From Verrucomicrobiota bacterium (GTDB taxonomy: Bacteria > Verrucomicrobiota > Verrucomicrobiia > Chthoniobacterales > UBA10450): DNA of 12,209 bases. The notes under the pieces are model-generated. The model made no database searches. It saw only the letters and a program-made list of their open reading frames with translations, and was not told where the DNA came from. The stretch is taken from NCBI GenBank assembly GCA_003219225.1, contig QHPZ01000020.1, positions 1 to 12,209 of the forward strand. The letters run 5' to 3'. Below are positions 1 to 7,399 of the stretch, in pieces (position 1 is the stretch's first letter; every line of letters starts with the position of its first letter). Position numbers and translations under genes: made by a program.

Positions 1-480
1 GTCGATCTTGGCGCGGGCGAGGGAACGCTCTCGCAATTACTCGCCCGCAACGCGCGCAAGGTCATCGCGATTGATAACTCCCCAAAGATGGTCAAGTTCG
101 GGTCGCAGCTCGCGCGCAAACACGGCATCAAAAATCTCGAGTACAGGCTCGGCGACATCGAGGACCCGCCGGTCGCGAGCATGAGCGTCGATCTGGCTCT
201 TCTCAGTCAGGCGCTGCACCACGCGATCAAACCGGAGCGCGCGATTGCCTCGGCCTATCGGATTCTAAAAAAGAACGGCCGCCTGGTTGTTTTGGATTTG
301 CTCCGCCACAATTTCGAAAAGGCGCGCGAACTTTATGCCGATCACTGGCTCGGATTCAGCGAAGTACGATTGCATCACCTCCTGGAGAAGGCCGGTTTTC
401 GCGACATCGAAGTAAGCGTGGTGGCGCGGGAAAAACAAAGCCCGCATTTTCAAACCGTCTACGCGACCGGCGTAAAGTAG
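1..480 (+). CDS. SAM-dependent methyltransferase, C-terminal part (ArsR-fused type likely), 5' truncated by window
   Basis: The frame is open from base 1, so the gene starts upstream of the window; the first ATG (88) lies inside the domain. The first residues read VDLGAGEGTLSQLLA, a class I methyltransferase motif I (SAM-binding Gly loop), followed by VIAIDNSPKM, the acidic strand-2 end that usually contacts the ribose. Further on come LLSQALHHA, a motif IV-like segment, and GRLVVLDLLRHN. The tail DHWLGFSEVRLHHLLEKAGF and the end PHFQTVYATGVK resemble the methyltransferase half of proteins that carry an N-terminal ArsR/SmtB winged-helix domain. That half is off the window, so the fusion is inferred. 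Methyl acceptor unknown. A degraded relative of its 3' end lies at 2073-2132, beyond the next gene. Methyltransferase fold is very likely; the exact subfamily is less certain. Confidence 0.85.
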   Translation, partial: VDLGAGEGTLSQLLARNARKVIAIDNSPKMVKFGSQLARKHGIKNLEYRLGDIEDPPVASMSVDLALLSQALHHAIKPERAIASAYRILKKNGRLVVLDLLRHNFEKARELYADHWLGFSEVRLHHLLEKAGFRDIEVSVVAREKQSPHFQTVYATGVK

Positions 481-528
481 ACAGATTCCGCCTCGGTTTT
501 TCGCGGCTGGAGTGTTTAACTGCGAGGC

Positions 529-2040
529 ATGAAACGAACGCTCGTTCTAATGTCGATCTTGTCGGTGAGCGCATGCGTTGTATCGGCGTCGCAGCCCGCG
601 CTCACGATCTACAACCAAAACTTCGCGGTCGTGCGCGATTCGGTGCCAGTCGATCTAAAACAAGGCGTCAACGATGTGCGGTTTACAGAAACCACCGCGC
701 ATTTGGAGCCGGATTCGGTCATTTTGCGCGACCCAAGCGGGAAGACAAAATTGCAAATCCTCGAACAGAACTACCGCAACGATCCGGTTTCGCAGGAATT
801 GTTATTGTCGATCTTCGAAGGCAAGACGATCGAGTTTCTGGTCACCGAGCCGAATCAGCCGGCCAAAATCGTGCCGGGGAAAATTATTCGCAGTGGCTAC
901 GTTCCGCACGCACAGGAAGCAATGCAGCGCTACGGCCAAACATATTACCGATCACAGATGAGCGCGGCTGGAATGACGGCCCAGCCAATCATCGAGGTGG
1001 ACGGCAAGTTGCGCTTCAGCTTGCCCGGCCAGCCTTTATTTCCGCAGCTCGGCGGCGACACGATTTTAAAGCCAACCATTGACTGGCGAATCAACAGCGA
1101 CAAAGCCGGCAAGCTCGAGGCGGAGCTTGCCTACATCACCGGCGGAATGAGCTGGGAAGCAAGCTACAACATCGTCGCGCCGGAAAAGAGCGACCTTCTC
1201 GATCTGGTCGGCTGGGTGACGATGGATAATCAAAGCGGGAAGACATTCGAGAACGCGAAGATCAAATTGATGGCGGGCGATGTGAGCAAAATTCAACGCC
1301 GTGAGGATGTTTTTTTAGGTAACGAAGAGTTCGCGGTGCAGGGGGCGGCCGCCGCTCCGCCGACGGTCACCGAAAAAGCGTTCGAGGATTATCATCTTTA
1401 TAGCCTGGCGCGCCCTGCCACGTTGCACGATCGCGAGACGAAACAGGTTGAATTCATTCGCACAAACGGTGTGAAATCGGAGCGGGTTTACGTTTATGAC
1501 GGCATGAAAATCGATTGGCAGCGGTACCGCGGCTACTCGATGGAAAACATGCGCAACAATCAGGAAATCGGGAATGAATCCGACCCGAAGGTCGCGATCA
1601 TGCGTGAGTTCAGGAATTCGGAAGCGAACCATCTCGGCCTGCCGCTACCGAAAGGCCGGGTGCGCTTTTACAAGCAGGATGAGGACAAGCAACTGGAGTT
1701 CACCGGCGAAAACGTAATCGATCACACGCCCAGGGACGAAACGCTGCGGGTCTACACCGGCAACGCATTTGATCTCGTTGGCGAACGCCGCCGCACCAAT
1801 TACAAGATAGACACTTCGAAAAACTGGCTCGATGAATCGTTCGAGATCAAACTGCGCAATCACAAGAAGGAACCGGTCGAGATTCGTGTGATCGAACATC
1901 TTTTCCGCTGGTTTACGTGGGACATCACGGAAAAATCGGACCCATTTGTGAAGACAAACGCGCAGACGGTCGAGTTCCGGGTTCAACTGAAGCCGGACGA
2001 AGAAAAGACAATGCGCTACACGGTGCATTATTCGTGGTGA
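529..2040 (+). CDS. DUF4139 domain-containing exported protein
   Basis: A 503-residue protein with an export signal. Residues 1-20 have a KR start and hydrophobic core; either signal peptidase I cuts after VSA (about residue 20), or the VSAC at residues 13-16 acts as a lipobox, giving a lipoprotein. The mature part begins with beta-rich sequence LTIYNQNFAVVRDSVPVDL and continues with GGMSWEASYNIV and WVTMDNQSGKTFENAKIKLMAG, the hallmark region of DUF4139 proteins (GxSWxAxY, then NxSGxxxxNAxIxLxAGDV). It ends with the family's beta-sandwich (FRVQLKPDEEKTMRYTVHYSW). No catalytic residues can be assigned and the family has no settled biochemical function. Start at ATG 529, with GAGG one base upstream, which is too close to be a good ribosome-binding site. 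A Trp/Tyr-rich insert occupies roughly residues 285-350. It is flanked on both sides by methyltransferase 3' ends, one intact and one degraded. Confidence 0.85.
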   Translation: MKRTLVLMSILSVSACVVSASQPALTIYNQNFAVVRDSVPVDLKQGVNDVRFTETTAHLEPDSVILRDPSGKTKLQILEQNYRNDPVSQELLLSIFEGKTIEFLVTEPNQPAKIVPGKIIRSGYVPHAQEAMQRYGQTYYRSQMSAAGMTAQPIIEVDGKLRFSLPGQPLFPQLGGDTILKPTIDWRINSDKAGKLEAELAYITGGMSWEASYNIVAPEKSDLLDLVGWVTMDNQSGKTFENAKIKLMAGDVSKIQRREDVFLGNEEFAVQGAAAAPPTVTEKAFEDYHLYSLARPATLHDRETKQVEFIRTNGVKSERVYVYDGMKIDWQRYRGYSMENMRNNQEIGNESDPKVAIMREFRNSEANHLGLPLPKGRVRFYKQDEDKQLEFTGENVIDHTPRDETLRVYTGNAFDLVGERRRTNYKIDTSKNWLDESFEIKLRNHKKEPVEIRVIEHLFRWFTWDITEKSDPFVKTNAQTVEFRVQLKPDEEKTMRYTVHYSW

Positions 2041-2072
2041 ATCACTGGGGGCGTTGATTAAAACCCTCATCT

Positions 2073-2132
2073 GATTCAGCAGGCGTTGCAGCACCGCATT
2101 TTCAGACAATTTTTGCGACCGGGGTGAAGTGA
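2073..2132 (+). pseudogene. Degraded 3' end of a second ArsR-type methyltransferase
   Basis: Bases 2094-2132 read PHFQTIFATGVK then a stop. This is 10 of 12 residues identical to the C-terminus of the methyltransferase at 1-480 (PHFQTVYATGVK, bases 442-480), including the position of the stop codon. Just upstream, gattcagc at 2073-2080 equals bases 353-360 of the intact gene and is followed by a FSEALQH-like stretch matching FSEVRLHH. The two blocks are colinear, but about 68 bases present between them in the intact gene are missing. There is no open frame or start codon upstream, so this is a non-coding relic of a paralogue rather than a gene. Confidence 0.6.
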
Positions 2133-2170
2133 ACGGCAGTAGACGTCTTTCTGTCTAACAGGTTGCCGTT
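2132..2170. promoter_or_regulatory. Interrupted inverted repeat upstream of the TolB/TPR gene
   Basis: aacggca (2132-2138) and tgccgtt (2164-2170) are perfect complements. Inside them tagac (2140-2144) pairs with gtcta (2153-2157) around an 8-base loop. The two stems are separated by one base on the left and six on the right. No U-tract follows, so it is not a standard intrinsic terminator. It lies directly before a TATAAT box and could be an operator or simply a short hairpin. Function is inferred. Confidence 0.35.
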
Positions 2171-2174
2171 GAAC

Positions 2175-2180
2175 TATAAT
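2175..2180 (+). promoter_or_regulatory. Possible -10 box for the TolB/TPR gene
   Basis: A perfect TATAAT lies 24 bases before the ATG at 2205. At the usual 17-base spacing the -35 position would fall on tgtcta (2152-2157), a poor match to TTGACA that lies inside the inverted repeat at 2132-2170. Transcription would then start near 2187 and leave a leader of about 18 bases with no visible Shine-Dalgarno site. Suggestive only. Confidence 0.35.
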
Positions 2181-2204
2181 CGCGAAAGTTCCCGATCTGT
2201 TGTT

Positions 2205-4202
2205 ATGGCCGGTTTCTTCGAAGAAGTGCAACGGCGAAAGGTGTATCGCGTGGCGGCGGCGTACATCATCGCCGCCGGTGGGATCATTCAACTGGCTTCG
2301 GCGGCTTTCCCGGCGTGGGAACTGCCCACCTGGGCGTTGCGGCTGGTGATTGTTTTGCTGCTGGTTGGTTTTCCGATTGCGCTGATTCTGGCGTGGGCAT
2401 TCGATGTAACGCCGCAGGGAATCAGAACCACGACCGCACCGGCAGTGCCGGGCGCGCACCGGCGGCGCAACCTGCTGATGTTGATCGGCACCGGGGTAGT
2501 TTTTTCCGCGGCTGCCGGCTTCTTTTTGTTGCCGCGCTTGTCCGCACGCAAGATCGACAAATCGATCGCGGTGCTGCCGTTTGAGAATCTCAGCGCCGAG
2601 CAAGAGAACGCTTATTTTGCCGACGGCATCCAGGACGACATTCTCACCAACCTGTCGAAAATCGGGGATATGAAAGTCATCTCGCGCACGTCGGTAATGC
2701 AATATAAAGGCAAAACGCCGAACGTGCGCGACATCGGCAAGGCGTTGGGGGTTTCCACGATCCTGGAAGGGAGTGTCCGGCGGGCTGGCAATCGTGTCCG
2801 GGTTAATGTGCAATTGATCGACGCCACAACCGACGAGCATCTTTGGGCGAGCGATTACGACCGCGATCTCACCGACGTCTTCGCCATCCAAACCGATCTC
2901 GCCCAAAAAATCACCGACGCGCTTCAGGCGAAACTGTCGCCCAGCGAAAAGGCGCAGATTGAGCGCAAACCGACGCAGAACAACGAAGCTTACCTCGCTT
3001 TCATGCAGGGGCAGGAATTGTTTTACCGGCCGGACAAGTTGCGCGGCGATTCGATGAAAGCCGAGCAGCTTCTGGAGGAAGCGACAAGGCTCGATCCGCA
3101 ATTTGCCGACGCCTTTGCCCTGTTGGGCGGCGTGGAAAATTGGATCTATCACAGCGTCGACCCGCTTCCGGCGCGGGCGGAAAAAGCACGCGCGGCGATA
3201 AGCAAAGCGCTACAGCTGCAACCGGATCTGCTTTGGGCCCATTTTTCGCAGGGGTTTTATTACTATTACATCGACCGCGACTACGAACGCGCGCTCACCG
3301 AGTTTGCCATCGCTCAGCGCGGCCTGCCGAATTCCTCTGACGTTTATCTGGCGCGCGCATCAATCGAGCGTCGGCAGGGGAAATGGTCGGAATCGACCGC
3401 GAATTTCGAAAAGGGAGCTTCGCTCGATCCCAAGAACGCCTGGGTCTTGCAAAACCTGGCCTACAATTACATGGCGACAAAAAAATACGATCTTGCCGAC
3501 AAAACGCTGGATCGCGCAATTGAAGCTGCGCCACACAGTTTTTCTGCGCGCGGCGAGAAAGCCAAACTGGCGATCGAATCGAGAGGCGATCTCAGTGTGG
3601 CTGAGAACATGTTGGCCCAAGCTCCGCCGGGCTTCGACCCGGAAGGACTAATTACCTTCAGTCGCGTCTACGCGCTGATATTGCAGCGGAAATTCGCTGA
3701 AGCTTTGCCAATCGTGCAACGTTGGCCGGATGAAATAATTCACGGCGACAGCACTGCGCCCAAGCCGAAAGCTTCGCTGGAGGGTTTGCTTTATTTTTTG
3801 TCGGGCGATAAAGCGCGGGCACAAGCTGCATATCAGCGCGCGCGCCCGCTGGCCGAACAATCATTGCGCGAAGGTCCTACCGATCCTGCTCGTCATCTGG
3901 AGCTCGCATTCATTTTGGTGGGGCTGAACCAGAAGGATGAAGCGATCGCGGAAGCTCGCCGCGCCGCCGAATTGCTGCCGGAATCGAAGGACGCCTTCGA
4001 CGGTCCACAGATCACAGCCGCTCTCGCCCAGATTTACGCTTTGACTGGTGAGAAGGACCGAGCCTTCGAATTGCTCGATCACTCTCTCAATACGCCGAAT
4101 GGAGTTACTGTGCCTGCTCTGAAGATCGATCCGGTGTGGGACCCGATTCGTAACGATGCGCGTTTCCAGGCGTTGATCGACAAGTACGGTGCGAAAGCTT
4201 AG
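2205..4202 (+). CDS. Membrane-anchored TolB-like (FlgO-type) domain / TPR protein
   Basis: A 665-residue protein. The start at ATG 2205 (MAGFFEEVQRRKVYRVAAAY) fits the conserved start of this family. A TTG 42 bases upstream also keeps the frame open but lies in the inverted repeat. Three hydrophobic helices are visible (about residues 16-34, 43-65 and 90-109). They are followed by a TolB-like/FlgO domain at about 119-245: SIAVLPFENLS, YFADGIQDDILTNLSKI, VISRTSVMQYK, LGVSTILEGSVRR, VQLIDATTDEHLWASDYDR. The rest is a helical array of about ten TPR-like repeats, ending with the motif DPVWDPIRNDARFQALIDKYG. Relatives often carry an N-terminal adenylate-cyclase or OmpR-type DNA-binding domain; neither is present, so this form probably serves as a membrane-bound scaffold, with the TolB/TPR part predicted periplasmic. 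Partner and signal unknown. The 3' end overlaps the next gene by 14 bases, suggesting co-translation. Confidence 0.85.
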   Translation: MAGFFEEVQRRKVYRVAAAYIIAAGGIIQLASAAFPAWELPTWALRLVIVLLLVGFPIALILAWAFDVTPQGIRTTTAPAVPGAHRRRNLLMLIGTGVVFSAAAGFFLLPRLSARKIDKSIAVLPFENLSAEQENAYFADGIQDDILTNLSKIGDMKVISRTSVMQYKGKTPNVRDIGKALGVSTILEGSVRRAGNRVRVNVQLIDATTDEHLWASDYDRDLTDVFAIQTDLAQKITDALQAKLSPSEKAQIERKPTQNNEAYLAFMQGQELFYRPDKLRGDSMKAEQLLEEATRLDPQFADAFALLGGVENWIYHSVDPLPARAEKARAAISKALQLQPDLLWAHFSQGFYYYYIDRDYERALTEFAIAQRGLPNSSDVYLARASIERRQGKWSESTANFEKGASLDPKNAWVLQNLAYNYMATKKYDLADKTLDRAIEAAPHSFSARGEKAKLAIESRGDLSVAENMLAQAPPGFDPEGLITFSRVYALILQRKFAEALPIVQRWPDEIIHGDSTAPKPKASLEGLLYFLSGDKARAQAAYQRARPLAEQSLREGPTDPARHLELAFILVGLNQKDEAIAEARRAAELLPESKDAFDGPQITAALAQIYALTGEKDRAFELLDHSLNTPNGVTVPALKIDPVWDPIRNDARFQALIDKYGAKA

Positions 4203-4953
4203 CGCCGTAATCGTTCTACTCGTTTGCGCGACTGCGCGCGCCGAGTGGAAAAGCATTTCCACACAGTGGGAGCCCGGGGCGGCGAAATCGCTCGAACATG
4301 GCTACATCGTGGTGGAAGAAAGTGGGACCGGCGAGCGTGCCTCGGTGGAGGTTGCGCTCTTCTCAACGAAATCGTTCAAACTGCGCGTGATCGATCAGCC
4401 GAATGAGCCCCGTGGCGATCTAGGCGAAGTAATTCCGCGCGAAAAATCTCTCGCCGGGATCAATGGCGGCTACTTTACTCCCGAATACGTGCCAATCGGG
4501 CTGCGGATTGTCGATGGCAACGTGATCGCGCCGCTGCAACGGGCGCGTTTGCTCACCGGTGTGCTCGCGGTTTCCAGCCGCACTGTTCAGATTCTGCGTC
4601 TTGCGGAATTTTCGACAAAACCGAAGTGGGACGCGGCGCTCGAATGCGGTCCCTTTTTAGTTGATGCGGGACAGCGGGTAAGCGGCCTCGAAAATTCGCG
4701 CACCGCTCGGCGAACATTCGCCGCGATCGCGCGAGACGAACGTGTTGCGCTCGGGTTTTGTTCCGACGTCACGCTGGCGGATTTATCGAAGATTTTGACC
4801 GCGCCGCTCGCCTCCGATTTGAAAATCTGGCGCGCGCTCAATCTCGACGGCGGTTCCTCGAGCGCGTTCTGGTTCAAACGCCGCGACGGCAGCGCGTTCT
4901 CCATTTCGGAAGAGAAACCGGTGCGCGATTTTGTGGCGGTAGTGGCGCGATAA
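4189..4953 (+). CDS. Phosphodiester glycosidase (NAGPA) domain protein, secreted
   Basis: A 254-residue protein. The GTG start at 4189 gives a clear signal peptide (RK, then AVIVLLVCATARA, cut before EW at about residue 19) and overlaps the end of the TPR gene by 14 bases. There is no ATG near the proper N-terminus. Family motifs appear in order: INGGYF (about 91-96), ALECGPFLV (about 150-158), SRTARRTFAAI (about 170-180) and NLDGGSSSAFWF (about 218-229). The NGGYF and LDGGSS motifs are the signature of the domain named after human N-acetylglucosamine-1-phosphodiester alpha-N-acetylglucosaminidase (uncovering enzyme). Bacterial members are thought to act on phosphodiester-linked sugars in cell-wall or extracellular polymers; the substrate here is unknown. 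The length fits a single stand-alone domain. Confidence 0.82.
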   Translation: MRKLSAVIVLLVCATARAEWKSISTQWEPGAAKSLEHGYIVVEESGTGERASVEVALFSTKSFKLRVIDQPNEPRGDLGEVIPREKSLAGINGGYFTPEYVPIGLRIVDGNVIAPLQRARLLTGVLAVSSRTVQILRLAEFSTKPKWDAALECGPFLVDAGQRVSGLENSRTARRTFAAIARDERVALGFCSDVTLADLSKILTAPLASDLKIWRALNLDGGSSSAFWFKRRDGSAFSISEEKPVRDFVAVVAR

Positions 4954-4958
4954 AAAGC

Positions 4959-5023
4959 TGGTGGGGCGACGCGCTGCGGAGCCGTCGAAAAATTAGTCGG
5001 CTCGACAGAGTCTCGCCCCACCA
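4959..5023. repeat. Palindromic intergenic repeat (REP/MITE-like)
   Basis: An imperfect palindrome fills most of the gap between the NAGPA gene and the FAH-family gene. Outer arms tggtggggcga (4959-4969) and tcgccccacca (5013-5023) are perfect 11-base complements. Inner arms gagccg (4979-4984) and cggctc (4998-5003) are perfect 6-base complements around a short AT-rich loop. The two arms are separated by 9-base stretches that match only partly. This architecture fits dispersed REP-like elements. Only one copy is in the window, so repetitiveness is inferred. It could also fold as a bidirectional transcript end. Confidence 0.6.
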
Positions 5024-5037
5024 TTTTGGTTACGGCG

Positions 5038-5776
5038 ATGCGAACATTTGGCGGTTTTAAAACAGGTGACCGGTTTTTTCACGGTGAAATTCGCGGCGGC
5101 GAAGTGCACGCACTCGCGAAACCGTACTGGCTCGGAATCGAACCAACCGGCGAAGTCCGCGCTCTCGCTGAAGTAGTTGTCGATCTTGCCGTCGCCCCGT
5201 CGAAGCTCATCGCGGTCGGTCTCAATTATGCCGATCACATCACCGAGATGAAACGGACGCCGCTCGGCACGCCGCTCATCTGGTTCAAAGCGCCGAGTTC
5301 ACTTTTAGCGCACAACGGCACGATCGCGATCGCGTTCCCTGAGCATCAAACCGATTTCGAGCTCGAGCTTGCTGTGGTGATCGGTCGCAACGCAAAAAAC
5401 ATCTCCGCCGAACAAGCCCGCGATCACATTTTCGGTTACACTGTCGGCCTGGACATCAGCGACCGCGATCTGCAACAGCGCGAAAAACAATTTGGCCGCT
5501 GCAAGTCGTTCGATACTTACAGATGTCGATGTTCGTGATCTGCCCCTCGAGCTCCGGCACAACGGCGTGGTGCGTCAGCGCGCTCACACCAGCCAGATGA
5601 TTTATTCCGTTGCCGACCTCGTCGCTTTCGCGAGTCAATCGCTGACGCTGTTGCCGGGCGACGTCATTTTGACCGGCACTCCCTCGGGCGTCGGTCCGCT
5701 TCGCGCGGGCGATGAACTCGAAGCGCGGGTCGACAACTGGCCGCCGCTGCGCAATCGCGTCGCGCACGCACGCTAG
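5038..5776 (+). pseudogene. Fumarylacetoacetate hydrolase family protein, broken by a deletion/frameshift
   Basis: The ATG at 5038 gives MRTFGGFKTGDRFFHG, a typical start for FAH-fold isomerase/hydrolases; a TTG at 5026 adds four residues. In the first frame: LIAVGLNYADHITEM (substrate loop), FELELAVVIG with the metal-binding Glu pair (about residues 108 and 110), GYTVGLDISDRDLQ with the metal Asp (about 139), then QFGRCKSFDTY. The frame then fails and the rest continues one frame over from about 5519: TDVDVRDLPLELRHNGVVRQ, MIYSVADLVAF, LLPGDVILTGTPSGVGPL, stop at 5774-5776. The usual PLGPWI-type segment between FDTY and the TD is absent. The loss is therefore roughly 7-9 codons with a 3k+2 remainder, not a single-base slip. 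Relatives act on acylpyruvates or 2-hydroxyhepta-2,4-diene-1,7-dioates in aromatic catabolism. It may be a pseudogene or an assembly error. Confidence 0.8.
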
Positions 5777-5808
5777 TTGCCACTCATCGCAGCGTCCCAC
5801 GTCTGCTC

Positions 5809-5834
5809 CGCGCGCCGATGCTTCCGCGCGTTTT
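5809..5834 (+). terminator. Possible weak intrinsic terminator after the FAH-family gene
   Basis: cgcgcg at 5809-5814 pairs with cgcgcg at 5825-5830 across a 10-base loop, and tttt follows at 5831-5834. The stem is short and self-complementary and the T run is brief, so this is a weak candidate. It is placed sensibly, 33 bases after the stop and before the exbB leader. The rest of 5777-5992 holds no gene that I can see. Confidence 0.3.
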
Positions 5835-5992
5835 ACATCCTCCGGGCGCAGATGATACGAAATAAAGAAGCAACCGTCGGCTGCGAGAAAACGTTAAATC
5901 GGTAAAAGGTGAAAACTTTTGCTCGACTCGGCCTAAAACGGTTTGGGATAAATAAGATACAGACCAAACGGCCACCTCAAATTGCCAGACTT

Positions 5993-6946
5993 ATGAAAAC
6001 ATATCTCACTCTTTGCTTCAGTCTCATTACGCTCGTCGCGTTCGCGCAGACTCCGCCGCCACCTCCACCGAACGCGCCGGCCAGCGCGCCGCCCCAAGCC
6101 GCCGGTGCGCTGCCCAATGTGCCGGTGCCGCCGCCCACAACAGGAATGACCCCGGTGGCCGCGTCACCTGCAGCGGGAGCACCTGCACCGGGAGCGCCGC
6201 CAGCGGCCGCGAGTCCAAGCGGGAGTCCAGCGGCCGGGGAGAGCAGTGGCGTGTGGGGGCCGCGCGTGATGACAGGCAATTTTCTGATCGACAACTTCCG
6301 CAAAGGCGGCCCGGTGATGTGGCCTATCCTGATCATCTCGATCGTCGCGCTCACGGTCGTGATCGAGCGCGTGTTCTGGTGGACGGGCCGCTGGTTCCGG
6401 CGCGATCCCAAACGGATCGAAAAAGTTTTCACCGCGATCGAGGTGAACGATGTGACCGAAGCGTCGCGGCTGTGCCGCGGCTCGCGCGACCCGGTTCTGC
6501 GCATGATGTGGAACGGCCTGAACCATCAACACGCCTCGTTGCAGGGAGCGTTGCAAGTGGCAGCCGGGATTGAGATCAAGCGCGCCGGTCGATTCCTCGT
6601 CGTGATGGACACACTGGTGACACTGGCGCCGTTGCTCGGCCTATTGGGAACTGTCACCGGACTGATTCGTTCGTTCAGCTTTCTCGGGAACGAAGAACTG
6701 GCCGTGCAAGCGGTGACCGGCGGTATCGCCGAGGCGCTGATCGCCACGGCCTGCGGTCTGGGCATCGCGATCTTCTCGCTCATTCCGTTTAACTTTTTCA
6801 CCTCGCGCGTGTCTAACTTGGAGTTCGAACTGCAAACCGCAGCGACGAACCTCGAAGTGATGCTTCAAGCCCAACAAAGGGGAGAGCGCGAGGGCGTGGC
6901 CATTGAAAGCGCCACGCCGTCCTCGGCCACGCGTTCATCGATCTAA
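5993..6946 (+). CDS. exbB: ExbB/MotA/TolQ proton channel protein with N-terminal signal peptide and Pro/Ala-rich leader
   Basis: A 317-residue protein from ATG 5993. This start gives a clean signal peptide (MKTYLTLCFSLITLVAFA, cut before QT). An in-frame ATG at 5909 would bury it behind 28 basic residues. After a Pro/Ala/Gly-rich periplasmic stretch (about 20-85) come TM1 (PVMWPILIISIVALTVVI), a cytoplasmic part with RDPVLRMMWNGL, and the conserved TM2-TM3 core VMDTLVTLAPLLGLLGTVTGL and GGIAEALIATACGLGIAI. The TLAPLLGLLGTVTG block is the family signature. ExbB pentamers surround ExbD in the inner membrane and use the proton gradient to energise TonB. First gene of exbB-exbD-tonB-exbD; exbD follows 9 bases after the stop. 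Confidence 0.92.
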   Translation: MKTYLTLCFSLITLVAFAQTPPPPPPNAPASAPPQAAGALPNVPVPPPTTGMTPVAASPAAGAPAPGAPPAAASPSGSPAAGESSGVWGPRVMTGNFLIDNFRKGGPVMWPILIISIVALTVVIERVFWWTGRWFRRDPKRIEKVFTAIEVNDVTEASRLCRGSRDPVLRMMWNGLNHQHASLQGALQVAAGIEIKRAGRFLVVMDTLVTLAPLLGLLGTVTGLIRSFSFLGNEELAVQAVTGGIAEALIATACGLGIAIFSLIPFNFFTSRVSNLEFELQTAATNLEVMLQAQQRGEREGVAIESATPSSATRSSI

Positions 6947-6955
6947 GGATCTGCG

Positions 6956-7396
6956 ATGCACATCGGTTCACCTGTTCCTCATAAGAAAGCGCGGATCGAG
7001 ATCATCCCCTTGATCGACATCATGTTCTTTCTGCTCGCCAGTTTCATGATGGTGAGCTTGAGCCAGACCCACATGAAAGGGATCAAGGTGAACCTGCCCA
7101 CCGGCCAGTCGGGCGAGACACAGTCCAAGCGCGACTACATCAGCGTCTCGGTCGATGCCAACGGCTACCCTTATTTCGACAAGGAACAGATGGATTACGA
7201 CAAACTCGCCCAGCGATTGCAAACGGTGCATCAGGAAAATCCCGAGGCGAAAGTGTTCGTGCGCGGTGATGCCAACACCCCGCACATCAACATCATTCAT
7301 GTGCTCGAGATCCTGAGGAACGTTGGGTTCTTGAAAGTGGCGTTCGAAATTAAAAGTGAGGCCGCTAGGGGTGTGCCAGCCCCGGGCGGAAGGTAA
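6956..7396 (+). CDS. exbD: Biopolymer transport protein ExbD (first copy)
   Basis: 146 residues. ATG 6956 is preceded by AAGGAT at 6945-6950, a usable ribosome-binding site. A short cytoplasmic basic N-terminus leads into RIEIIPLIDIMFFLLASFMM, with Asp21 as the membrane aspartate that is essential for proton use in ExbD/TolR. The periplasmic domain follows (KRDYISVSVDANGYPYFD, NPEAKVFVRGDANTPHINII, HVLEILRNVGFLKVAFEI), complete to the usual end. It carries a 90-base segment identical to the second exbD. Position between exbB and tonB supports the assignment. Confidence 0.93.
   Translation: MHIGSPVPHKKARIEIIPLIDIMFFLLASFMMVSLSQTHMKGIKVNLPTGQSGETQSKRDYISVSVDANGYPYFDKEQMDYDKLAQRLQTVHQENPEAKVFVRGDANTPHINIIHVLEILRNVGFLKVAFEIKSEAARGVPAPGGR
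6995..7084 (+). repeat. 90-bp exact repeat, copy 1 (in exbD1)
   Basis: Identical at all 90 positions to 8003-8092 in the second exbD. It starts at the codon for Ile14 and encodes 30 residues, IEIIPLIDIM through THMKGI, covering the whole transmembrane helix. Identity stops abruptly at both edges. Confidence 0.97.
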
Positions 7397-7399
7397 ACT

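Noticed and set aside
491..527. cctcg/cgagg inverted repeat before the DUF4139 start that could hide the GAGG site
   Set aside because: Only five base pairs around a 27-base loop, too weak to call a riboregulator.
2076..3152. 358-codon - strand frame opposite the TolB/TPR gene
   Set aside because: Low-complexity, Gln/Arg-rich sequence with no family motif. The + strand product is clearly the real one.
5777..5992. Small gene or promoter in the gap before exbB
   Set aside because: No convincing coding frame, and AT-rich hexamers near 5947-5958 lack a paired -35. Only a weak terminator-like stem is supported.
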